From Hemicentrotus pulcherrimus (taxonomy: Eukaryota > Echinodermata > Echinoidea > Camarodonta > Strongylocentrotidae), in contig BEXV01000200.1 of NCBI GenBank assembly GCA_003118195.1, positions 23,915 through 64,286 on the forward strand: a stretch of DNA of 40,372 nt. Direction: 5' to 3'. The position numbers and the translations under genes were made by a program. Below the pieces are notes generated by a model. The model saw only the letters and a list, made by a program, of their open reading frames with translations, was not told the origin of the DNA and did not search any database. Shown here piece after piece: positions 11,301 through 23,300 of the stretch (position 1 is the first letter of the stretch; each line of letters begins with the position of its first letter).

Positions 11301-14300
11301 TAGGAGAAAACCAATTAATGATATTTGTAGTATGCATGAAAAACAGAAGAGTTATCCATCACATCACAATCCCCTGATCCAGTCATATTTCAAACTTTCA
11401 TCACTCTCTTATTATTGAACCAATTTATTTCAAACTTTCGCCATTCTTTTAATATCTAATTTTCACCTTCATCCAAATGAACTTATTACAAAGGTTGGCC
11501 CTTGAACAGGACAGTTTTCAGAGATTATAACATGTACATGTATGGGGAGTGTAAAATAAAACAATACCATGTCAATTAGAATCAAAGCAAAAGGTCTTAT
11601 TTAGGTTGAGGTAGTGGGTATCAAGCAGGTTAGTGCTGTCAATATTTCAGTTTGTGTTATGCAAGCCAATTAATACCTCAGGTTTTGATATATATTTATG
11701 TTACCAGTAATATAGCAAATGTACAGTAGATGTAGAAGATAGTTTATGCTCTCATTAAGGACATGTTTTTCTTCTTAATTAAACCAAACTGTTATCATGG
11801 ATATATGTATTTCTTTGCTTGCAAAAGCATGGAATGTAATGCAACACATAAAGATTCTTATGTGAATTTACAAAAGTATATTATGTAAATGAATATTATA
11901 CAGTACTATTTTTTGTAATCTAAGCTGGGCATGAAATGCTCAAATGTGAAAATGCTGAGGGAAAGATTGAAATGGAGAATACAAGATAAAGTGAATGATA
12001 CTATTTGATCTTAATTGTTTTTATTGAGTCTACTACTGCTTTGCTTCTATGGCCATTCAGTTACAGATAAATGCATTTATACATGTAGGCTGGAATTTCA
12101 GTGTGCAGAGGGGAATCATGAAGAAAATGAAATGGCAAAAAAAAAAACGCACCCCAGAATTTGGATGGATCTTGTATTCTACAGGCCATTGAGGGGATTA
12201 TGGTTTTGGGCTTGTGAAAATTTTCCATGAAATTGCCCAAACACCTATATAGATGTATACTGGACATTTCTTTGATCTATCTATCACTTATTGGGATAAC
12301 AATATTTTCAAACATGTTGGAGTAAACTGTAGGTGACTTCATCATTCTGCATGCTTGTAAGAGCAACAACCCTCAATAAGACAGCAAGTCAACCCATATT
12401 AGAAATAGAATCATAACAAAACTTGCCATGCATTAGTATTTCAAAGTACATATAACTTTAGCCTTTGTTAAAAGCTCATGAGAACTAAAAAAGACAAATA
12501 ACAAAGAATACATTCCACCATCAACGCCTTCCATATTCTCAATGTTTTATGAATCTTTTACTTGTGGAAAAAATTCCCATCTTCATCAAAGGTGTTCATT
12601 TTCGACTCATAATCTGCCCTTTGGCACATGTTTCAAACTGACATTTGGCACAAATATTTAGAACTGCCAATAATTAAATTTTGTGATCTGTGGAATGTTT
12701 TCTTTAGAAAATGAGGACCAAGTATATATATTGGAAGAATAGGATAATCCAGAAAGCTGTCAATTTCATTAATAATGATTTTTCCCAACAAATTAGGAAG
12801 GTTAGATTCAATGTAGAGAATTGAAAGATATATCATTGATAAGAGGCAGAAGGGTGTTAGCTCTATGTGTAAGCTGATGGCCCACTAGTACTTCTACATA
12901 TCCCTGGAAATGAGGAAAGCTGATGGAGATGAATTTTTGAAGGTTATTACCTGATAATAAACCTTTAACCAATTCCATTCAAATAATAAAGCTGATGGAG
13001 ATGAATTTTTGAAGGTTATTACCTGATAATAAACCTTTAACCAATTCCATTCAAATAATTGGCAATATTTTTTTTCTCCTGAGAAAACATACTTGGTCTT
13101 CATTTAGAGTACAGCAATGCCTTATTCTTGTGTGTCAAATACCAACCATGTATGATGCAGACATTCTCAAAACTAAATTTTAAAAGAAGAAGTTAAGGAA
13201 TAATCTTCAAGTATCTGCTAACTTGGTCAGTACAACTGATCAAGAATATTTTTAGGTAGTACAATGCCACTTTAAGTCACAATCCTTATAAAAAAAAAAA
13301 TCCAGATGAAGAGTTTTTATTGACTTGGGTATGAAACCGCTATGGCTGGTAGTTGACATACAAGAATGTAGGATCATAGAGAGGGATAGGATGAATGTTA
13401 GTAAGTATGTTAGCGCACCGTAAGCCTCTAGCAGCCAGTAAGCTGGGCTAGTAGTAACCCCGCTATGATGGGGTTGCAGGTACTGGTTCTTGCCCAGCAC
13501 ACTGCGCAGTGAGCCGTTAGGGTGGGCGGGGGCAAAGGTTGTCACTGCAGCCGTGGCAGAACCGTTACCATGGAGACTAGATGACTGGCACTCAGAAGAA
13601 TTGTTGCTCCGCCAGGTCTGGTCTGGGGGCCAGCTGGGGTGACCATTGCTGGCCGGCTGACCATCATATTGGCTAGTCAGTGTGGTCCTGGTAGAGAAAA
13701 TGAATAAAATATAACTGCCAACATATATCTCAGAACGAAATGAATATTGATTGTATATTTTTATCTCCCTGCCTTACCCTTCAGTATGTATCTGAAAAAG
13801 TGTTTGAATAAACATGAATGCCTCAGTATTTTTCAAGCACCTCTTCATTAAAAATAAAATACATACATTATCTATAAATATTTCATGGCACACTGCTGGT
13901 ATATCATCAACAAAACTTGAGATAATTTCTTGATAAAAGACATAATACATGCTGAATATGATTATTGCCAACTCCTATTAATACCATTATAAGAACTGAT
14001 AGAATCACTTACATGTGAGTTGCTCCTTCAATTCCAAGTGGATCTACAGAGTAAGAGAGAAAACAAATAATGAAATATGTATGACCTATCATGACAACAA
14101 AAGCTGGATATAGAACAATCTGAAGAAGAAAAAAAATTGTTCAAAGATTCCTGCAGTTGCTAACATTATATCATAAATGCATGATTTTTAGGTTTTTGCA
14201 CAAACACAATAATGGAGAAAAATACAATTCATTAATACATACTTTGGAAATTGGAAATTAAGAAAACTCAACATATGTGAACATATCCTTATGACATTCA

Positions 14301-17300
14301 TTGTCCACATCAATGTTGAAGATGCATGTTCTTCTTTCTACTCACTTTTTGTAAGATTGGCAGCATGTTTCATCCTTCTGCGCCTCAGAACGAAAGCAAT
14401 GAGAACAAGCGCGATGATGAAAACAATGGTGGCAATGATGGCATAGACCCATGGCTTTGTAGCTTCACCATCAATGTTCTCAGGTTCACTAGGTGCTAGT
14501 CCTGCATCAACTGTAAATTGGAAACAAACAATATTGTAATGTCAAACTATATGCAGTATAGTGCCCTGTATAAAATAGTAATCATTTGATATACCTCGTA
14601 TGACCTTTGAACTTAGCATGTGACTCGAGCATGTGACCCTTGAAAGCATCATAGCATGGAAGTTCCCCAAATGAATCGCTGACTTGAAGTTTGATTAATG
14701 ATTGCAAAGTTATGTGTCACAAGAATTTTTTTGCAGGTAAACTTTGAAATTTGTGACAGAGAGTTGGATGAAAAGACGGATGTCTGCATCATCGGTAGGT
14801 GAGACAATACATTTTGAAAAGGGTTCCGTCTGAGGAATTTTTCTGGCTTTGTTATAAAGTTGCTACTTACTTGGAATAGGTGAAGCTACAGTAACCAGGA
14901 CGACTGGACTTGATGGACCTGCTCCTGCAGCAGTGAATGCTGCTACCTGAACCCAGTACACCTTGCCTGCTTGTAGACCACCCACCCGACCAATGAAGGT
15001 GGTGTTGCCCTGGATGGTACGGTTACGTGCCTGCGAGGAGATGTTGCCCCGGCAGGAGATGTAGTAGCCCTCAATGTAACCTTGGACCAGGTCCCGACTT
15101 GGAGCATGCCACTGGACCAGGACTGCACTGGTCCCATTGCTACGCGCAATCACATTCCTTGGTGGTCCACGTGGCCCTGAGTATAATACAATTTAATTTA
15201 ATTGAGCTTTTACTGACAAGGGTATCATAAATATAGGCCTATAAACAAATGTCAATACGCCTATATTTGTAAACCTATACAGCAATCCAAACTTACAGTA
15301 TTTATGATACATGACGTACTATTAACTTTTGGTTCATTGAATGTTTACATATTGAACTTTTGAACATATTTTTCTAAAGCACATAAAATTTACCCCCTCT
15401 TCAACCATGTATAAAATACATGTGTATGCTCTAGCTGCAGTCAATTTTCTACCACTAATCAATTATTGATTAAAGTCTGGATTCACAACATTACCTAACC
15501 CCAACCCTAAGCTATAACTAAATCACAAAGTAAACCAAGCCCTAACTCTATAACTTTGACCATATATTACAGCAGGAGCAAATGTTATATCAATGGTTTA
15601 TATATGAGTAATACTCACTGTCTGCAGCAGTCCAAGTCTTGATCTTCTCTCCCTCCTGTCCACAGTAAAGCCCACTAAATGGTTGAACACTGATAGAGTA
15701 CTCCTGCCATGAGGTCAAGCCATTCAGCACAAAGGTTCTAGCAGGCCCAGTGATGGTTTCCACAGAGTAGTTTGAGGAGGAGGAGCTAGAGGTGCGGTAT
15801 TTGATGTGAAACCCTTCTACGTATGCCGCTGCATGTCTCGCAATCTGTCAAACAAAACATTAAGGAATTGGTATTTTCTCCCATATAGACTTTTTTTTTC
15901 ATCACATCACTCAATACATATATCCTAATTATAATATTTTATCATGTATAATAATTTGATTGCAGCACATTGTTATTCATGATCCTCCCACTTTAGATAT
16001 CTTACTATATATATATGTTTTTATTTTGAATATTATATGATAACCACACTTTACATAGATAAGTAAATGCAAAACCAGCTTTTTATGCAAGAAAACTATC
16101 ACTCATATCCAGGGCAACAAGAAAATAAACTGACCTCCCACTTGACTTGTAGGGCGTTTGATCCAACGGTCTCAGTGCCCACTATATGAACGTCGCTGCC
16201 ATCAAGTTTGTTCTGAAGGATTCGATTGTCTCCCTGAACACAGAGTGGACCAGATCCTATGAAGATAACATTCAATGAAAAACAATTGATTACAATTCAG
16301 TTTTACATGTATGTTAACATATTGCATGTAACTTTGATCCCTTCAAATGAAAGGAGAACAAGAGCCCATCGTGGCCTTGTTNNNNNNNNNNNNNNNNNNN
16401 NNNNNNNNNNNNNNNNNNNNNNNNNNNNNNNNNNNNNNNNNNNNNNNNNNNNNNNNNNNNNNNNNNNNNNNNNNNNNNNNNNNNNNNNNNNNNNNNNNNN
16501 CCTCTCTGTCTTTCCTCTCCCTCTCACCTTCACTCATAGTTCTAGCAGCCACTGAGGGGGACTCCTGTCCTTTACTGTTGCAGATCTGTGGCCTGACAGA
16601 CACTGTGTAGTCCATGCTAGGATCTAGTCCGGTCAGTATGGTAGACAGCATCCCTACCACCGTCTGGAAGTGTGTGCGGCTAGCCCCGTCTGAGAGCAGG
16701 TAACGCACCTGGTAACCATCTATCTGGTCCTCGTTTGCAGGGGTCTAATATCAAGCAAGAAATACAATGGAACAGATTAGAATTGACAAAAACATTAAGT
16801 AGCCACAAGTTTACACCAATCTACTACAAAATGATTCCAAGATTTAAGTTTCTAGTCATGGGATATCCTTTAATTGTTGATTGATCTGGATAAAATAAGT
16901 GTCAAAAAAACTAAATTTCATTATTTATTAATTCATTTTTTGATATCCTAAAAAAAAGAAAGATTTTCTTCAACCAAAACAACATGTTGGAATGTTTTAC
17001 ATTGACAGCACAGGAAGGAAAAATAATGCCTCTGGTTGAAGCACAAACACAGACAATATATTCTTTTAAGAATGAGAAAGTACATGCTAACTTTCAAATA
17101 CTACAGATACAAGTCAGACATATGGACCATGGTCGATGCACTCCCTATAATAATCCCTACTTACATGGACTTCCCACGAGACTTTGATTGCAGTGGAACT
17201 AAGAGCAATGATTGTAGTGATCTCCACAGTGATAGAGGATTGATCCGACAAGCATTCCCTGGAGGGTGGTGGATTCGCTGTCTCATCTGAAAATGGGGAC

Positions 17301-20300
17301 AAAATATAAATAATAATATTGCATTTATAAAGCACCTTTTCATAAGATACAAAGCACATAAACCAAAAATATTTACAAAGAAAGAAAGAGAACATCATCA
17401 TGCAAAGCTTAATACATTAATTACAAACAGAGATGAATATTAAAACACATCAGATTAAAACAAATCAGAAAAGATGTGTTTTCATACACTTCTTGAAAGC
17501 TGTGAGAGTATGGCAATTCTTGAATACAGGGAGTAAGGAGTCTGCTTGCAGGTAAATGTTAACATTTGTTTGAGTGGAATAATTGATGTATCATCAAACG
17601 TCTGAATGAATCTAACACAGGTTTATATTGATAGAAAGGTAATCTGGGTTGCATTCATGTAGGTAGCCACACATTAATGATAATAATAGTGAGTTCTTGT
17701 ATACTATACTCATGTTGTGTCCTGGTGACATTACAAACACAGGTTGAGATAATCATACCTGATGTTGAGATGCTTTCTGACATGGGACCAGGTGGACCAA
17801 TACCGTTAGAGTTGATCGCCCTGACAACCACCAAGTGGGAGGATGAAGGCACCAGATGATTGATGTTGTATGTTTCTCCTTGGATACCCTTGCCAGCTAC
17901 CACCCATCCTATCATTAAATTATCAAGTAGATGAGACAATCACAACAATGCTCACCTCAATAATAATAATAATAATAATAACTAGTTCTTATATAGCGCT
18001 CTTCAAGACCGAAGGCCCTCTCAAAGCGCTTTACAGATATATATTATTTCCCCGGTCATCGACAAGTATGCCGTATATTCAGCTCTTTCAAGTTTAAGAT
18101 ATGTGTTCTACATTTATATACAGTTTGTATTGAGATGCCTTGATTTAACTTAACTACAGTAATACCTATCCATATATGCCACAGAATAGGGGACCAGAAA
18201 CAAGCGAGTGGCTTCAAGGCAGACAAAATAGATGATCATTACAAATAAGTCATCTTTGTAGAGAGTTGTTATTTTGTCTCTAGCTGTAACAGACAATTAC
18301 ATACAAGTAGAACTGATCAAAAATGAAACCACACAATCTCACTGATTCTCACCTGTCACCCGCTCTGGGCTGAAGTACTCAACCTGATACCCAGTCACAG
18401 AGGGAGCTCTATTAGCTGCAGGAGCCGTCCAGCGTACTTGTATGGATGACCTGGTCACATTGACCCTAAGAGGCTGTGAGGGAGACCCTGGCAGCTCATT
18501 GATACTGGGTGCTGTCTTTACAGGAATGCCTGAGGTCTCGGTCGATTCTGTGTTTGAAAGAGATCAAATCAAAATAACATCATGCCAGAATGTTAATAGA
18601 GATTTCTTCAGGAGTTGTCAAAAATAAATTGCAGGGAAATTAGATATTTGTATCTACACAAAACAGTTTACAGGATAAACAGGATGAATATGACTGCATC
18701 TCCAATATGCCCCTGCCTGTAATGTTCATCGACTGGTTTGAATGGCTGTCACGCTTTTCAAGTTATCACATATTATATTTTCAAATTTTTTAAACCTTAT
18801 GACCCAGTGACCTTTGACCTTAACTGCCCAAATATAATCAGCTCATCCTTATATGCTCATACAAACTTGATCAATCAGATGGACAGACAACCCGAAATAT
18901 TAAAGTGGTAGTATGAATAACCTGCCCAGAAAGTCCACCTGTCTTAAGTGGCCACTCATACTGTTTACATTGCCTTTACAGATACATGATTGACTGAAGA
19001 AGTCAGGGGATTTTAACAATGTTAAGGCTGATAATCATTCATATGGTATGTGCCTTTACCAAATGTATCTTGAAGTATAAACACCTCATAACAGAAAATT
19101 CAATTGGATAATACATTGGCTTAATACAAGTATGACTATAAAGCCTGAACATACCTATAACAAGAAGCGTAGCTGACTGACTGGTCTCACCGCTGTTACT
19201 TGATGCTAGACATGAATATAATCCACTATCATCCACCTGAACTCCAGTGATCTCTAGTGTGTTATCAGGGTACATCAGGCTAAACCTATACAAACACAAA
19301 GCCACACAAAACTCTCTTAAAACACAGTCTCATTGGTCTGGTAATTTACACAAGCCGATTAACAAAATTTACTTTAAAAATTATTTAAGAAGATTGACAA
19401 TAGAATTTTTAAACCTATCTAGGACAAGAATTTTCTAAAAGCAAAATTAATTACATGTTGTTTTGAATATTGGCAACAATAATATATTCATTTTTTTGCT
19501 ACATTGTTTTAATGAAATGTAATATCTCTTAAAGTAATATATATATGCAAAGTTGTTAACTTTCAGACTTGACTGAAGCCACGTTACATAAATATCAATA
19601 AAATATTCGCTGGATGTTTGATGAGAAATGTTCAAGAGTAACTAATATAGCATACTTGATGTCAAAGATTTGAAGGTAGGATTAACATTTATCACTTTCA
19701 ATGCAAAGATTTTTTATTCAAGTGTTCTGAAATGCATCGATTTGAAATCAGCCATTCACAGATGACCAAGATAAATACCTTGGATTTGAGGTAGTCAGAG
19801 CGATTCCATCTTTTGTCCATTCAATCTGAGGGGATGGGTTGCCAGCAGAACGACACATGAATGTAGCTGTGGAGCCTACTACCAGCGTCTGATTGGCTGG
19901 ACCATACTGGATGAGTGGGGGCGGAGCTAAAGACTCATCTGAGGTGTGTAGAGTGAATGAGAGAGAGAGAGTGAGAGGTTTACATGATGAGGCAAGCCAA
20001 TACATAAGATGATCACTCAATTTTCTGATTAAACTTTATAGTAATAACTACCCCGTAGAAGGCATATTCAACAGACAAAGATGTCTGACTGCAATTGCTG
20101 CCTTCATAACGTTAAGCATTTAGAAATGAACTGTGGGTATGAAGGTCATTGTCTATTATAACACATTATACTTAACATCAGTCATTGAATTTAACGATTT
20201 CAGAAACATTTCTTTGACCTCAGTGTTTGAATAATTTCAAATACAGCAACTCTTCAGGTAATTACAGATCCATAGCTAAAGGAATCCCCTGTTATTTTAC

Positions 20301-23300
20301 AGCTGATATCTAAACATTGAAGTGACAGGTAGAGCGTAAACTGAGATTGATCCCAACGTCCAAACAAAGATAAACATAGAGCAGCGTAGTAGAGAGTGAC
20401 ACATATGCTTTTACAAAAAGTGAAACCATGGGAGGGCAAAGATTTTGCGGAGATAATAGGACAGATATAAACAAAATATACAAAAATAAAATTGATCAAA
20501 GTGAAAGCATAAAATTGTGTGTTGGTGTTGTTTGTGACGCAGATCAATTCATTCAGTGTCATGAATATGTATGTAAGGAGTAAGGAGTTCCCTATTCAAA
20601 GCAAGATGACTGAAGTTTGTATTCCTGTATATATCTTCGTTATGAATTTTAATTGAACAAAGTGATCAGATCTCTTTTTCATATTTTCCAAACTGAAAAC
20701 ATTTTGTTTTTCTTTCCAAAATTCCTTGATTTTTTTTTTACACTCCAAGAAAACACCATAATAGTGATTTCATTTCAATACTACAGTGTAATTTCAAATT
20801 AAGCAAGAAAGTTTTTAGTAAATTTTAACTCCTCCAATGGAAATAAAAAAAATACCAGTTAGTATTGTTCCTCATAGTTTATTTCTTTTCTTTCTCTCTC
20901 ACAAATAGACTTGGTATAGACCATTGAATGGACCATGAAATGGTCTACTCTGAAAGGGAAAGTAGACCATGTGTGCTGAGGTGACAATCGTCTGCTTTGA
21001 CAAGACCATCATGAAACAGGAGATTGATGGATTCTCACTTACAAGTGCAAGTTGCCAATAGGTCACTTCATACAGAGTTCTTCTCTTCTAATATTCATGG
21101 AAAACCCAAAGTATATATTGTATCTTTGAATTGATCTTTTATCTGTTTTCAATCACATTCCAGGATTTACACTACTTAGGCAAATTACATGTATGTGTTT
21201 GTTTTATAGTCTGTAAAAGTGACAAGTTGGGGAGCATTAGGGATTATTGAACAATGTCATAATCTCAAACAAAAATAACATTTTGACAATACACAGGTGG
21301 TATGTGTTTTTATAAATTAGTTTGAGCTCCTAAAATGGTATATTTTAATGATAATATGCTATGCACCTTGGAAAATACAAATAATTTGGAATCATCTGAA
21401 TTTAAAATACACTGAAGCCATTACAGCCCAATAATGCCCTATTCAGATGTACATGAGTGAGTATTTCCATTTTCAAATATGAAGAGGTCTTCTCCAGATA
21501 ACATACCAGACCTTCCTAACGTACCACGTAAGCGACAACGACAGAAGAAATTTGGTAGGGAGTCAGTATAGACGGGGCATAGAGTCAGTAATGACAGGGG
21601 CTGGTGTTGAATTTCATGAGAGGGCCATATAGCAAGGGATGAATTAATGCTTTTGAAATCTAATCCATGTCTGACAAGCTATCCACAAATTTGATTTTCT
21701 TTTTGATTAATTCTTGCTCTAGAGTTGCTATACGAGTCAATTGGATCCATTCCAATTCCACATCTCTCACAAGTTTCTAACCGTTTAAAACATAACCAAA
21801 TCAAACTACATGTGGCATATTGTCCAATCTTTTGCCTATGACACTGGGAGTATAGCCCTTTAGTGAAAAATAATAATATCTATGAACATGACACTCTTTT
21901 TTTCAATAAAAACATCCCACAGTTATTATTGTTTGGTCTAAAACCAGACCGTTTACTTCCCAATTTGTTTTTTCCCATACGATCTACTCCCCTGACTGAG
22001 CCAATTTCTGATTATTTTGACGATTCCAAAACCTCACTGTAATATGTGCGTCATGATCAACTTTTCCAATGACCAGAACTCAACTCTATCTTTGAAAATA
22101 CTGAGCTTAAGTTTGACAACCTACAATTGAAATGACCACCTCTGCTACAACTGTAAATCTTCAAAATATATTAGCTTTTCAAAATGAAAAGCCAAATTCA
22201 ATTTTCAGTTCCTTCCTGAAATGCTAGATTAAGTGAATTATAACCATAAATTGCATAGACACTGGCATTTGGCCAAGCCTTTAGGAATTCTTTGAGCAAA
22301 GGTAATAAATCTCCAATCATTAAACTGAACAAATCTTTTCCAGATTTTACATTCAATGATGGAAGATGGTGGTAGGAGTACAGTGTATGAATTACAATCA
22401 TACAGTGCACAGTTGTGATCTTCACACAAAATCAAATGGTGAAAATGCTGAGAGATAATTTCAGTGAAGGAACTGCATAGAAATTTTCCTATACATGGCT
22501 TTCCGCCGATTTTTATGGCTTTAATACAGGAATAAGAGGTTGTACACCACAAATGAATGTCATCTATTGCTGCAGTAGAATGACCCCATTTCATCTCAAA
22601 TTGAATCCAACTGGTGGACGTTTGTAATATGATTGATGGTTTATCCTAATGAACTTCTTGTTTCCCTCTCTACCTAGGGGGCTACATTCAACAAGGGACA
22701 CTTTTGTTCAATTTCACTCGCATTCCCTCAGTGATGAACAGATCAGAATATCTCTTATCCTATTTTTCTGCTTGAATACTAGCTGAAAACAAAGTCTGGG
22801 TCCACACTGACTCAGTGATGCTAACTTTACTTTTATAACCCTTCATACTCCATTTTCTAGCTCAAACAGAATTAAGAATATTCTAGAATAAAAGCTTATA
22901 CTTTTTTCCATGAAGTTCCACATGTTTTCCTTAGTATACTTAGTATACAATATTTTAATTTCAATTTTGGGTGAATATGTTTCTGAACTTCTTGCTAAAC
23001 GTAGCTGTGTTTTTGCAGAAAATAATGTGTATCAATCAAATGTATTTAACTCTATCAGTATGCCTTTCAAGTCAGTGCATTAAAAGGACGACGATCGTAG
23101 CATAGACCTGTTGTCTTTGTGTGAATCTAAAAGTCCCTAATGAGAGTCTAGACTAAACACATATCCAGTGATAATTGGACAGTTTGATGTAATTTCTGTT
23201 CTTTTGCATCTATGTTCTCACCTTCCTCTCCACCTGTTCCACTCCCTAGAAGGACAGACGACCAGCAGGAGGACAGTGAGTGAAGGCCATTAGATGATGG

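Noticed and set aside
12894..13103. Duplicated exon in the 72-bp repeat
   Set aside because: Each copy has a weak GT (TATCAGGTAATA on the minus strand) but no acceptor or Robo-like protein, and it is not needed for phase.
15485..15555. Telomere-like CCCTAA words
   Set aside because: Only scattered, degenerate matches (CCTAACCCCAACCCTAA and CCCTAAC); no array.
22238..22594. Minus-strand ORF of 118 codons as a gene
   Set aside because: No recognisable domain, overlapped by another equally long frame, and no splice sites that fit the robo chain.
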